Shown here piece by piece: positions 1-13,254 of a DNA stretch of 64,000 nt. The DNA comes from Methanobrevibacter_A acididurans (lineage in GTDB: Archaea; Methanobacteriota; Methanobacteria; Methanobacteriales; Methanobacteriaceae), in contig NZ_CP166991.1 in the NCBI RefSeq assembly GCF_046197875.1, forward strand, positions 992,001 through 1,056,000. The letters are read 5' to 3'. Every line of letters begins with the position of its first letter. The stretch's first letter is position 1. The notes under the pieces are model-generated. The model was given only the letters and a program-made list of their open reading frames with translations, ran no database searches and was not told the origin of the DNA. The translations under genes and the position numbers were made by a program.

Positions 1-607
1 AATTCTATGTGGAGGAATGAGTCGTAGAATGGGTCAAGATAAAGGTTCTATGATTATTAACGAGAAACCTATGATAATTCATATACTTGATGTGCTAAAC
101 TATGAAATTGATGATGTTATTATAGTTTTAAATGATGAAAGTAGAGTTAGAAAATATGAAAAAATTATAACTCACTACCAAAATGAAAACAAAAAATATC
201 AATTCCATATCACATACCTTACTGATGAAATCAAAAATAAAGGACCATTATCAGGAATCATGACAGGGTTAAAAAAAATAAAAAATTCATACGCATTAAT
301 ATTACCCTGTGACTCACCATATATTCAAAAAAAATTCATACAAGTAATGAAAGAAAAATTAAACAAAAACCCAAATGTAGATGCAATTATACCTAAACAT
401 TTAAAAAATGATGTAAAATCAAATATTGAACCGTTACATAGTATTTATAATAAAGGGCAAGAATTTTTGATTAATGAATTAATAGAAAATAATAAATTAA
501 AAGTTAATGATTTTATAAAACATTTAAAAATAGAATATGTGTTAATTGATAATGAGAATATATGTGAAATTAACTTCAAAAATTTGAATAGTAAAGAAGA
601 TTTATAA
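1..607 (+). CDS. mobA: MobA-like molybdenum cofactor guanylyltransferase, 5'-truncated by window edge
   Basis: Predicted to transfer GMP from GTP to molybdopterin, giving the guanine dinucleotide cofactor of molybdenum/tungsten enzymes such as formylmethanofuran dehydrogenase. The frame is open to the first base of the window and reads ILCGGMSRRMGQDKGSM; this is the nucleotide-binding signature (usually LAGGxSxRMGxDK), so the ATG at 17 is internal and the true start lies to the left. Further along, LPCDSPYI is the metal-binding Asp region and GPLSGI a second family motif. The visible part is about 200 codons, so only about 10 residues are missing. The family is clear; the exact nucleotide and acceptor are inferred. 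Confidence 0.85.
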   Translation, partial: ILCGGMSRRMGQDKGSMIINEKPMIIHILDVLNYEIDDVIIVLNDESRVRKYEKIITHYQNENKKYQFHITYLTDEIKNKGPLSGIMTGLKKIKNSYALILPCDSPYIQKKFIQVMKEKLNKNPNVDAIIPKHLKNDVKSNIEPLHSIYNKGQEFLINELIENNKLKVNDFIKHLKIEYVLIDNENICEINFKNLNSKEDL

Positions 608-670
608 AAAAATACAATAGCCTAGCTAAAATATATAATAAATAATAATTAATTATTACTAATTTTATTT

Positions 671-874
671 TTATTTTTCTATTTTAACAGAACGTGGATT
701 TCTTCCCATTTCTAAAAAAAACTTATTAACTTTCTCAATCATTAAAGAATAACTTTTTTTACTAATAGTAAAATCTTTAATATTAGCATAAGCTGGCATT
801 TCACCTGTTCGCTTATTGGTTTCCATAATATTATCAACCATTTCTCGGTATTCTTGTAAAGTTAATGAATCCAT
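671..874 (-). CDS. Small protein made of two pseudomurein-binding repeats
   Basis: A 67-residue protein consisting of two tandem copies of a motif Y-x2-M-x3-V/I-x10-13-G-x2-P-x3-V/A-x-I: residues about 5-27 (EYREM ... GEMPAYANI) and about 36-65 (SYSLM ... GRNPRSVKI). This resembles the pseudomurein-binding repeat that anchors surface proteins to the pseudomurein wall of Methanobacteriales. Unlike the usual large secreted carriers, this protein has no signal peptide, membrane segment or catalytic domain. The start is fixed by GGTGAT (878-883) four bases before the ATG. It stands alone between mobA and guaB. Repeat assignment is by pattern; the function is unknown. Confidence 0.7.
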   Translation of the reverse strand: MDSLTLQEYREMVDNIMETNKRTGEMPAYANIKDFTISKKSYSLMIEKVNKFFLEMGRNPRSVKIEK

Positions 875-1037
875 TTAATCACCAAATTTATAAAAGAACT
901 TAATACATTAATTTTAAGATAATTATAGTAATATTGTTTTTATTATATAAATCATTCTATTTAATCCTAAAATTAAAAAAGAGAGTATAATTTAAATTAA
1001 AAAAATAAGAATATTAAAAAAATAAAATGAAATTTAA

Positions 1038-2519
1038 TTATTCTAATAAAGGATAATTAGGACTTTCATTAGTAATTAAAAGATCATGAGGGTGAGATTC
1101 TTTAAGTCCACCAGCAGTAATTTGAACAAAACGTGCTTTTTCATGCATAGATTTAATATCTTTAGCACCACAATAACCCATACTAGCTTTTAATCCACCT
1201 ATAAGTTGGAACATAACTTCTGAAACTTTACCTTTATAAGGAACTGCTCCTTCTACACCTTCAGGTACAAGTTTTGAATGTTTCATAGGACCTTTAACTT
1301 CTTGGAAATATCTATCAGCTCCACCACCAAATCCTCCAGTCATAGCACCCATAGAACCCATTCCACGATAAGTTTTATATTTTCGTCCATTCATCACTAC
1401 AACATCACCAGGTGATTCATAAGTTCCAGCTAATAAATTACCCAACATTACAGCATCGGCACCAGCACCTATTGCTTTTGCTACATCTCCACTATATCTT
1501 AAACCACCATCACCAATAACTGGTATGCCTGAATCTTTAGCTACATCAGCAACTTGACTAATAGCAGTTATTTGAGGAACACCTACACCAGCAACAATTC
1601 GAGTAGTACACATACTACCTGGACCAATACCAACTTTTAATGCATCCGCACCTTGAGCAATTAAATCTTCTGCAGCTTCGGCAGTTGCAATATTACCTAC
1701 ACATAATTCAGCATCAATATTATCTTTCATTGTTTCAACGAATTTAACAACATTCATATTATGTGCATGAGCACAATCTATACTGATAATATCTGCTCCA
1801 GCTTCATCTAATGCAATAGCCCTATCTAAATCGAATGGACCTGCAGCTGCTGCGACTAATAATTTCCCATGTTTATCTCTTGCAGCATTAGGATGGTTAT
1901 CATGATTTAAAATATCGCGTATTGTGACTATACCAACTAATTTACCTTCACGTACAACAGGTAATCTTTCTACTTTATTTTCATATGCAATATCTAATGC
2001 TTCTTCAGGAGATATAGTTTCTTCAATAGTAACTACATCTGAAGTCATAATTTCATTTACTTTTTTATTAACACCTGAGCGAATCATTGGTTTTACATCA
2101 CGTTTACTGATAATTCCAACAATTTTGTCATCTTCTATTACTGGTAGTCCACTTATAGATTCATTTTCCATTATATCTTGAACTGTGGTAATATCAGAGT
2201 CCGGAGTAATAGTTACTACATCACGTATAGTAATTTCTTCTGCAGATTTTACTTTTTTAACTTCTTCTACTTCCATTTCTGAAGTCATATTACGGTGTAT
2301 TACACCAATTCCACCTTCTTGTGCTAATGCTATAGCTAATTCAGATTCTGAAACAGTGTCCATAGCAGCACTTAATACTGGAATGTTTAATTTGATTTTT
2401 TTTGATAATTGAATTTTAGTATTAACATTTTTTGCTTCTACCCAAGAAGCATTTGGTACTAAAAGAAAATCATCAAAAGTATATCCCTTTGGGGCATTAT
2501 TTACTTTTTCTGAAAACAT
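1038..2519 (-). CDS. guaB: Inosine-5'-monophosphate dehydrogenase
   Basis: Oxidises IMP to XMP with NAD+, the committed step of GMP synthesis. The 493-residue length is normal. The TIM barrel is interrupted by a pair of CBS domains at about residues 95-205 (adenine-nucleotide sensing in this family). The catalytic loop GSMCTT carries Cys304, and the flap reads GMGSMGAM. The start is preceded by GAGGTT. It lies just downstream of mfnB on the same strand with a short gap, so the two may be cotranscribed. Confidence 0.97.
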   Translation of the reverse strand: MFSEKVNNAPKGYTFDDFLLVPNASWVEAKNVNTKIQLSKKIKLNIPVLSAAMDTVSESELAIALAQEGGIGVIHRNMTSEMEVEEVKKVKSAEEITIRDVVTITPDSDITTVQDIMENESISGLPVIEDDKIVGIISKRDVKPMIRSGVNKKVNEIMTSDVVTIEETISPEEALDIAYENKVERLPVVREGKLVGIVTIRDILNHDNHPNAARDKHGKLLVAAAAGPFDLDRAIALDEAGADIISIDCAHAHNMNVVKFVETMKDNIDAELCVGNIATAEAAEDLIAQGADALKVGIGPGSMCTTRIVAGVGVPQITAISQVADVAKDSGIPVIGDGGLRYSGDVAKAIGAGADAVMLGNLLAGTYESPGDVVVMNGRKYKTYRGMGSMGAMTGGFGGGADRYFQEVKGPMKHSKLVPEGVEGAVPYKGKVSEVMFQLIGGLKASMGYCGAKDIKSMHEKARFVQITAGGLKESHPHDLLITNESPNYPLLE

Positions 2520-2574
2520 TTTTAACCTCTATAAGAAATGATTTAATATAATAATATAATAATAATTAATTTAT

Positions 2575-3291
2575 TTATTCAAAAGATTGAACATAATCTT
2601 TTAATTCTTTAACAGCATTTCGATCTATGTGTCCGGTATTTCTATCTCCACCAACACAAGCTGCACCTCTTAAACCAACTACATCTGTTTTAACATCAAA
2701 TAATGGTTTTAATTGGTCTTTTTTTACTGATCCTGCTAAAGCTACTTGTAGTCCATAACTATGTGTTTCATCCACAAATTTTTGACAATCATCTAAAGAA
2801 AAATAATCAAATAATGTATGTCCATCTTTTACTGCAGTATCTAACATCGCTAAATCTGCACCAGAATCTCTTGCAATTTTTGGAATTTCCCAAGGACTTA
2901 CTGCACCTACACGATGTGCATCAGCATATCCAGATGCAACTACAATTGAATCAGGTTTTGTGTCTTTTACTGCTTTTACAACATTTTTCATTACTTCTAA
3001 ACCTTCTTCATAATTCTTTGGACCATATAATCCTACTTTAATGTAATCTGCTCCTGAAACTAATGCTCCCATTGCTGCAAGTGATACTGTACCTGGTTTA
3101 AATGGAACATCACCTAAAGTTGCACTAACTAATAAATTTTCAGGTGTTAATTCTCTTATATCTTTTATTACCCATGGAAAATTAGCTCCTAAAGATCCTT
3201 CTTTAGGATTTTTAACATCAACTATGTCTGCTCCACCTTTAATTGCTTCTAGAGCTTCTTCATGATTTATTGGACTAATTAATAAACGCAA
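2575..3291 (-). CDS. mfnB: (5-formylfuran-3-yl)methyl phosphate synthase, methanofuran biosynthesis
   Basis: Builds the furan precursor of methanofuran from two molecules of glyceraldehyde-3-phosphate. The 238-residue TIM-barrel protein keeps the catalytic residues known from the Methanocaldococcus jannaschii enzyme at the same numbers: Lys27 (DVKNP), Lys85 (DYIKVG), Asp151 and Lys155 (LDTAVKDG). The start is TTG at 3291, chosen because a strong AGGAGGA lies upstream and the protein begins exactly at the family N-terminus. Methanofuran is the first C1 carrier of methanogenesis from CO2, so this gene marks the organism as a methanogen. Confidence 0.93.
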   Translation of the reverse strand: MRLLISPINHEEALEAIKGGADIVDVKNPKEGSLGANFPWVIKDIRELTPENLLVSATLGDVPFKPGTVSLAAMGALVSGADYIKVGLYGPKNYEEGLEVMKNVVKAVKDTKPDSIVVASGYADAHRVGAVSPWEIPKIARDSGADLAMLDTAVKDGHTLFDYFSLDDCQKFVDETHSYGLQVALAGSVKKDQLKPLFDVKTDVVGLRGAACVGGDRNTGHIDRNAVKELKDYVQSFE

Positions 3292-3592
3292 TTTGTAGTT
3301 CCTCCTGATTATAATATAATATTAATGTATTATTAATATAATTATATTATTATAGTTAAATAAACTTAATAGTTTATTAAATTATTTATTACACTATAAA
3401 AATATTTTTAATGATTATTTTTAAGAAATAAATAATATAAAAATTATATTAGGTATTTATATATAATTATTATTATAAAAGGTTTTGTTTTTTATAATTC
3501 TTGAATATAGAAACTATAAAATTTATTAATTATTATTTAAAAGAATAAGTTAAAGTAACTTTTTGTAAGAATAAGAATTTTTGTATAAAAAA
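3292..3592. other. Intergenic AT-rich region
   Basis: About 300 bases of nearly pure A+T between the 3' end of the rRNA operon and mfnB, both on the minus strand. It must carry the mfnB promoter, but too many TATA-like stretches are present to choose one. An inverted repeat AAGTTA-AAG-TAACTT lies at 3547-3561. No coding potential is seen. Confidence 0.5.
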
Positions 3593-3593
3593 A
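3581..3593 (-). terminator. T-run terminator of the rRNA operon
   Basis: Immediately after the 5S 3' end the minus strand reads seven T residues (A7 at 3587-3593 on the plus strand), followed by further T-rich sequence. An oligo-T run is the usual archaeal termination signal. No preceding hairpin other than 5S itself is needed. Confidence 0.55.
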
Positions 3594-3718
3594 GGCTGGC
3601 AGCGAAATGAAATTCCCATAGAGCTGAATCCATAGTACACAAACAAAACGCAAAAAGACTTTACTTCTGTGATCGAAACGAGAACAGGTGTAGCCCCCAT
3701 GCTATGGCCGCCAAGCCT
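3593..3718 (-). rRNA. rrf: 5S ribosomal RNA
   Basis: Minus-strand sequence begins AGGCTTGGCGGCCATAGC and ends GCTGCCAGCCT; the two ends pair to form the 5S terminal stem. The internal segments CTACACCTGTTCTC and GATCACAGAAGTAAAG match the conserved loop B/C regions of archaeal 5S rRNA. It is about 126 nt long and is the last gene of the 16S-tRNA(Ala)-23S-5S unit. The ends are estimated to within a few bases. Confidence 0.9.
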
Positions 3719-3732
3719 AAATTAACATGAAA

Positions 3733-3759
3733 AATCAAAACTAATAAAAAGTTTTGATT
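3733..3759. repeat. Perfect 10-bp hairpin in the 23S-5S spacer
   Basis: AATCAAAACT (3733-3742) and AGTTTTGATT (3750-3759) are exact inverted copies separated by seven bases, just upstream of 5S in transcript direction. It is probably an RNA hairpin of the pre-rRNA spacer that marks the processing site for 5S; the role is inferred. Confidence 0.6.
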
Positions 3760-3804
3760 ATATAATAAGATAATCAATAAAAAATAAAATTCAAAATACA
3801 TTTT

Positions 3805-3834
3805 CACCCTATACTGTAAACACCAAACCAAATT
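3805..3834 (-). other. 23S rRNA processing stem, 3' half
   Basis: This segment is largely complementary to 7049-7075 upstream of 23S (shared blocks AGGGT, AGT, TGGTT and AAT in the paired orientation). The pair would close the 23S precursor in a long helix, as in other archaea where such helices carry a bulge-helix-bulge cut by the splicing endonuclease; the endA gene is also in this window. Confidence 0.6.
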
Positions 3835-3880
3835 ACCATACTAAAAATTTAAATAATCTATCATATACAAGCATAGAAAT

Positions 3881-6907
<3,027 letters not shown>

Positions 6908-7048
6908 ATTTTCTGATTCAAAATTAAATATTAAGTAAACAACATAAGACATAGTCAAAAAAACTAAATCTATATATTAAAATTATTAGCAAACTTACCA
7001 TTTCTATGTGCTCAATATAATTAACTAAGTTAAATTATTAAACATAAT

Positions 7049-7075
7049 AATCTGGTTAGTTAGTGCCAGTAGGGT
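7049..7075 (-). other. 23S rRNA processing stem, 5' half
   Basis: Pairs with 3805-3834 across the 23S gene (see that entry). It lies between the tRNA-Ala and the start of 23S. Confidence 0.6.
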
Positions 7076-7202
7076 TACTAATGCACAGAATCATAATAAA
7101 AATATTAATCATCTCTTCACATCCTATCCATTATTCGAATAGATGCTGCACGAATGAATATTGTATTAATAAACATAGTTTATAATACATGTTTTTTGAA
7201 AA

Positions 7203-7276
<74 letters not shown>

Positions 7277-7290
7277 ATACTAATAGAAAG

Positions 7291-7331
7291 CCATTTGATG
7301 TTAGTTCTGTAGATGGTTTAGTGTTTGATTG
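7291..7331 (-). other. 16S rRNA processing stem, 3' half
   Basis: Complementary to 9043-9082 upstream of 16S: blocks TTTGATGTT, TGTAGAT and TTTGATTG match exactly in the paired orientation, separated by short mismatched stretches. This is the layout of an archaeal bulge-helix-bulge processing helix flanking 16S, the substrate of the tRNA-splicing endonuclease (endA at about 61 kb). Confidence 0.75.
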
Positions 7332-7445
7332 CCATAAATTTGTAATTTTTAATTTTGTGTAAATATTAATCGCAATTGTAAATAATACACACTATAAAAT
7401 AATCACTATAAAAATAACTCAATATATGAAATATATAAAAAGTTT

Positions 7446-8933
<1,488 letters not shown>

Positions 8934-9042
8934 ATACAAAAAAATTGTAAACTAAATACGTTATAACATTATTAGTCACGTTAAGAAGTACACATAAAAA
9001 AATAGCAGAGTAATAACACAATTAATTGTTACTATGATATAA

Positions 9043-9082
9043 CAATCAAATATCACCACATCTACAAAACCAACATCAAACC
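9043..9082 (-). other. 16S rRNA processing stem, 5' half
   Basis: Partner of 7291-7331. On the plus strand CAATCAAA, ATCTACA and AACATCAAA are exact reverse complements of blocks downstream of 16S. Confidence 0.75.
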
Positions 9083-9290
9083 ATAATAATTAATATTAGG
9101 TTCTCACGAACATGTATATAATCAAATTTTGATTAATACAATTTTATAAATATAATATCTAGCCACATGTGGAAAAGCAGTCATCATAGTCATAATGTAA
9201 AATACATAATAAACTTAGACCAACGCCATTAAAACACATGGCACAACATATAGGGAAAGTTACAACAAAGATAATTTCTATTAAAATATA

Positions 9291-9325
9291 TTGCAAAATC
9301 TAATATTTTTTTATAATATAAGTTA
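9291..9325 (-). promoter_or_regulatory. rRNA operon promoter (TATA box plus TGCA start box)
   Basis: On the minus strand ACTTATATTATAAAAAA is followed about 25 bases downstream by TTTTGCAATA. This is the box A / box B (TGCA) pair described for stable RNA genes of methanogens; transcription would start at the TGCA near 9294. Pattern-based; not the only AT-rich candidate. Confidence 0.5.
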
Positions 9326-9528
9326 ATATATCTTTTTTTTTAATTTATATAAATTTATTAGTATATTTTTCGTTTAAACTTAATTATATTTATATTATTT
9401 TTTATAAAAAATATAAAATAATAAAAAATAAATAATTAATAATACTTATTTTATTAAAACTTAAAAACCTAAAAAAATTTAAAAAAAACACTGAAAAAAC
9501 AAATAATTAAAAAGAGTTAAAAATTAAA

Positions 9529-10752
9529 TTAAAAAGGAGAATTATGGTCTTTAATTTTATCCTTAATTAAACTATGAGGTTCAAGGAAAATACCTAAATC
9601 ATTATTATTAGCCCTTAATTGTTCAATAATAGCATTAGTAGGTAATGAAACAGGACAATTTTCAGTACAAACACCACATAAAGTACATTTAAACAATCCT
9701 GACTTTAAACTAGTATCATGATCACCAATAAAATCACTGAAAGCTACTCCACGACCACCAACATAATTTTCATAACCAAAATCACTACCTATAACATTAT
9801 AAACAGGGCAAACTGTAACACAATTTCCACAACCTACACACCATAAACATTCATTAAAAGCTTTACTTCGACCATTATCTAAAAATATAACCACAACTTT
9901 TTCAGCACCATACATATTCTTAAACAATTTCTTTTCAATATCAGCAGTTTTTGAAGGTCCTGAAACAATATTCATATAAGAAGTAACATGACTCCCAGTA
10001 GCATAAATAGTTTCTAATTTAGCTACACTTATTGCATCTTCAATACTTGGAACTAATTTATCAATACCTGCAACAACAATATGTAATTTTTTACTAATCA
10101 CATGATTAATATTTCCTTCATTATGAATTAAAATTATAGAACCATCTTCAGCAGCAATACTATTAGCCCCAGAAATACCAACATCAGAATCCTTCATCTG
10201 ATTTAAAACATCTTTTTTAACAGCCTGCATTATCTCATGAGCATCATCTTCAACATGAACATTCATTTCACTATTATTAATCACATTAGCAATTTCATGC
10301 ACATCTAAATGAGCCGCAGGACAAGTTGGATGAATTGGAATATTATATCCCTCTTTAATTTGTAATATACGATCACCTAAATCTGTAGCTAAAAAATTCA
10401 CACCATACTCATCTAAACAATCCTCAATTTTAATTTCCCTTAATGTATTAGATTTTGATTTAGTAACTGTAACCCCAGATAAATCTTCATCTTCAGCATT
10501 TTCTTTTATTAAATCTACGATTTTATCTTGAGCATCTTCAATTGTTGAAGCAAAAAATGAATCAATACCATTTCTTTTAAATGACTCACAGGCAGTTTTA
10601 TATAATTCTTCATTATTATTTATACTGTCTTTCCTAATATTTTGAACTTTTTCTTTTAATTCTAGAGATTTAGGTTCTTTCATAATATGATTAGTTCTAT
10701 CATTTGCTGTTTTGAAAGATTTTCTCATTGTTTCTAATTCATTTTCTTTCAT
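9529..10752 (-). CDS. LutB/LldF-like iron-sulfur protein with LUD domain
   Basis: A soluble redox protein of about 407 residues. The N-terminal two thirds are a LUD (LutB/LutC) domain, including GANSIAAEDGSIILIHNEGN and HPTCPAAHLD. The C-terminal third has two ferredoxin-type clusters: CxxCxxCxxCxxxCP at about 302-315 and CxxCxxCxxxCP at about 356-367. In bacteria LutABC oxidises lactate; LutC is absent here and the substrate is unknown. The start is ATG 10752, preceded by GAGG and overlapping the stop of the LutA-like gene (TGATG), so the two are translationally coupled. Electron transfer for an organic acid is inferred. Confidence 0.8.
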   Translation of the reverse strand: MKENELETMRKSFKTANDRTNHIMKEPKSLELKEKVQNIRKDSINNNEELYKTACESFKRNGIDSFFASTIEDAQDKIVDLIKENAEDEDLSGVTVTKSKSNTLREIKIEDCLDEYGVNFLATDLGDRILQIKEGYNIPIHPTCPAAHLDVHEIANVINNSEMNVHVEDDAHEIMQAVKKDVLNQMKDSDVGISGANSIAAEDGSIILIHNEGNINHVISKKLHIVVAGIDKLVPSIEDAISVAKLETIYATGSHVTSYMNIVSGPSKTADIEKKLFKNMYGAEKVVVIFLDNGRSKAFNECLWCVGCGNCVTVCPVYNVIGSDFGYENYVGGRGVAFSDFIGDHDTSLKSGLFKCTLCGVCTENCPVSLPTNAIIEQLRANNNDLGIFLEPHSLIKDKIKDHNSPF

Positions 10753-10753
10753 C

Positions 10754-11459
10754 ACATATCCTCTTCTTCTTGTTTTTTTAGATTAGTGCAAATAAATTCA
10801 GATAAATCTAATACTTCCATATCTGAATTATCATTAAGGTTTAATTTACAGAATGGACATGCTGTTACTAATAATTCTGCACCAGATTCTTCTGCTTCTT
10901 TCATACGATTTTTAGCTATTTCATTACTCATATCATTATATGCAGATTTAACTCCACCACCAGACCCACAACATAGGGCATCTTCTCGATTATGTTTCAT
11001 TTCAACTAAATCAGCACTACTTTTTATAACTTCACGAGGAGCTTCAGATTCTCCAGCATGACGACATAAATGGCATGGATCATGATAAGTTACTTTGATA
11101 TCATTTTTTTCAGGACTAATTTTTCCTTCTTTTATAAGTTGATTTAATAATTGTGATATATGAATAACATTAAACTCAGTGTTTAATTTTTCTTTATAAT
11201 CATTTTTTAAAGTTTTATAGCATCCAGCACAAGATGTGAGTATTGTTTCATTTTGATAATCTTTTAAAAAATTTATATTTTCTTTCATTTGTTGTATTGC
11301 AGCATCATGGAATCCTGTTCGTAATAATACAGATCCACAACATGGTTCATTTTCTAAAGTATGGTATTTTATACCTGCTTTTTTAAGTATATATTCTGTT
11401 GCATCAGCTATTTCAGGTATTTTTTCACTGGCTGTGCATCCTTTATAATAAAGTATCAT
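10754..11459 (-). CDS. LutA / HdrB-like CCG-domain Fe-S oxidoreductase subunit
   Basis: About 235 residues carrying two CCG domains: C8, C40-C41-G, C77-x2-C80 and C129-x2-C132, C163-C164-G, C201-x2-C204. Such domains bind the unusual 4Fe-4S clusters of heterodisulfide reductase subunit B, glycolate oxidase GlcF and LutA. It has no membrane segment. It overlaps the LUD-domain protein and follows the DUF2304 gene by 25 bases, in an apparent operon with ribC and a glycosyltransferase. It is not a true HdrB by context, since no hdrA or hdrC is nearby. Confidence 0.8.
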
Positions 11460-11484
11460 GTTTTAATTTTCCTAAAAAATTTTT

Positions 11485-11850
11485 TTATTCCTTTTTATCT
11501 TTTTCATCTTCTAATATTATTTCATTTTTAATTGCTAATTCTCTCACTAAATCATTAATATTCTGATTTAAATCATCAATTTTAATATATAATCTAAATA
11601 TTAAGTAAAAACATCCTAAAATTGCTATTATGAATAATAAATTTGCACCTGTAGCTATACCGAATACATGTGCTATAGAATCTATTGTATTTGGTACAAA
11701 TGCAAACAGAACAAGGAAAACCCATAATATAGCCCATAATATAAACGTTGGAAAACTAGTTTTTTCTTTTGTATATCTATGATAAATTAAAATAACTGCT
11801 ACAATAGCTATAATTAAAAATATTACTTGATATAATAATAATTGTTGCAT
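11485..11850 (-). CDS. DUF2304 family membrane protein
   Basis: A 121-residue protein with three hydrophobic segments (about 8-25, 35-52, 69-88) followed by a charged coiled tail (KIDDLNQNINDLVRELAIKN). The length and layout match DUF2304, which typically sits beside polyprenyl-phosphate glycosyltransferases, as here (24 bases from the GT2 gene). It probably assists membrane-bound glycosyl transfer; the mechanism is unknown. Confidence 0.7.
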   Translation of the reverse strand: MQQLLLYQVIFLIIAIVAVILIYHRYTKEKTSFPTFILWAILWVFLVLFAFVPNTIDSIAHVFGIATGANLLFIIAILGCFYLIFRLYIKIDDLNQNINDLVRELAIKNEIILEDEKDKKE

Positions 11851-11874
11851 TGTATTTACCTACCTATCTTTTTA

Positions 11875-12600
11875 TTAAAATCTAAATAAATCTAAAATCA
11901 TTTGGAACATAATTTTTAGTCCTACCATTAAATTAGTCCCTTTTTCTTGTGTTTCTGGAGTGTATATAGTTGTAATTGTTACTTCTCCTACAGATATTTT
12001 ATTTAACTTTATCTCTTTAATGAATTCAGAAGATACTCCATAACCTTGGGAAACTACATCAATTTTACTTGCAGCATCTGCTGAAAATGCTCTTAATCCT
12101 GATTGTGAATCTTTTACTTTAACTCTATAAAATATTAATGTAAGTAAATTCATCATTGTATTTGCAAAATTTTTACTTCTAGGCATATCTTCAAAAGGTC
12201 TTGCACCTATTACTGCTTCAACTTGACCTTGTTTTAATGGAAAACATACTTTTTTTATATCTTCAACTTCATGTTGTCCATCTGCATCAAATGTCACAAT
12301 ATATTTAGCATTATGTTTTAAAGCTGTATTCATTCCAGTTTTTAATGCTGCTCCTAAACCTCTGTTTATTACATGGGACACTATAATAATATTATTTGGA
12401 TATTTTATTTGACTTTCTTTTGCACATTTTAAAGTCGTATCAACAGATCCATCATTAACTACTACTACATGATATCCTTTTTTTGAAATTTTTTCTATAA
12501 CTTCACTTACTGTTTTTTCTTCATTAAATGCAGGTACAACTATGTATACACCGTCAGTATCTTCATAATTTGTTTTAGTTTGCGCTTGTGTGTTTGTCAT
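11875..12600 (-). CDS. Glycosyltransferase family 2, dolichyl-phosphate sugar synthase type
   Basis: A 241-residue GT-A fold enzyme: N-terminal VVPAFNEEKTVSEVI, nucleotide-sugar region VVVVNDGSVD, metal-binding TFDADGQHE (DxD-like), and acceptor region DSQSGLRAFS. It resembles DPM1-type enzymes that charge a polyprenyl phosphate with a sugar for surface glycan or glycoprotein synthesis. There is no C-terminal membrane domain. The start is ATG 12600 (MTNTQAQ), with TGAT five bases upstream, rather than the in-frame TTG at 12609. Confidence 0.85.
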   Translation of the reverse strand: MTNTQAQTKTNYEDTDGVYIVVPAFNEEKTVSEVIEKISKKGYHVVVVNDGSVDTTLKCAKESQIKYPNNIIIVSHVINRGLGAALKTGMNTALKHNAKYIVTFDADGQHEVEDIKKVCFPLKQGQVEAVIGARPFEDMPRSKNFANTMMNLLTLIFYRVKVKDSQSGLRAFSADAASKIDVVSQGYGVSSEFIKEIKLNKISVGEVTITTIYTPETQEKGTNLMVGLKIMFQMILDLFRF

Positions 12601-12615
12601 GAAAATCAAAAAATA

Positions 12616-13077
12616 TTATAAAGGACCTGCATCAGGTTTACCTTCTCTTTTACCTTTTCCTGCTTCTTTTGAAAATTGTTTTGGTTTAAACATCATTTTT
12701 ATTAAGTTTTGTGCATGTTCTCTTGCTCGTGTTTCTGCAAGTATTTTTAAATCTTTTTCATTATCTTCTTCATCTTCATGTACAAAAACTTCCAATATAT
12801 GTTTATTTGTCATTAATTGTGCTCTGATTAAACCTGTAGATGCTTCATGTGCACACATTTTGTCTTTTTCCATTGGACCCGGCATTCCAAGAGCCATTAC
12901 AATTTCACAATCTTCTTCTTCTATTAATTTTTTAGAAGCCACAGGTAAGTCTTTTACACCAGGTACAACTGAATGAATTATTTTTATATCTGAAGCATAT
13001 TTTTTTAATTCATCTATTGCAGCAGCCCCCATTTCAAAACGTGCAAATGTTGTTTCACAAACTCCTATTTTAAGCAA
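12616..13077 (-). CDS. ribC: Riboflavin synthase, archaeal type
   Basis: Dismutates two 6,7-dimethyl-8-ribityllumazines to riboflavin, feeding FAD, FMN and coenzyme F420. The archaeal enzyme is a homologue of lumazine synthase, not of the bacterial trimeric enzyme; recognisable features are VCETTFARFEMG at the N-terminus, VPGVKDLP and GMPGPMEKD. At 153 residues it has the usual length. The start is TTG 13077 after AAGGTGG. First gene of an apparent five-gene operon ending with the LutB-like protein. Confidence 0.88.
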   Translation of the reverse strand: MLKIGVCETTFARFEMGAAAIDELKKYASDIKIIHSVVPGVKDLPVASKKLIEEEDCEIVMALGMPGPMEKDKMCAHEASTGLIRAQLMTNKHILEVFVHEDEEDNEKDLKILAETRAREHAQNLIKMMFKPKQFSKEAGKGKREGKPDAGPL

Positions 13078-13254
13078 TGTTTTATTCCACCTTTTATAAT
13101 TTATTTTATGAAAAAATGATATAATATTATAATATATATTAATATTAGATATGAATTTTGTAATATAAAAAACTTTACAATGAAAAAAGAGTAGTTTGTG
13201 GAAGTAGAATAAAATAAAAAAAGGAGAAAGAAATTAGTATAAAAGAAAAAATAT

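Larger units (their letters stand above)
8934..9528 (-). other. rRNA leader and upstream region, no gene
   Basis: About 600 AT-rich bases between the 16S 5' end and the stop of the LutB-like gene. It contains the 16S processing stem (9043-9082), a transcribed leader and the operon promoter near 9291-9325. No 7S/SRP RNA is recognisable here, although one lies beside an rRNA operon in Methanothermobacter. No ORF is convincing. Confidence 0.6.

Noticed and set aside
8934..9528. 7S (SRP) RNA next to the rRNA operon, as in Methanothermobacter
   Set aside because: No G+C-rich, self-complementary segment of about 300 nt is present.
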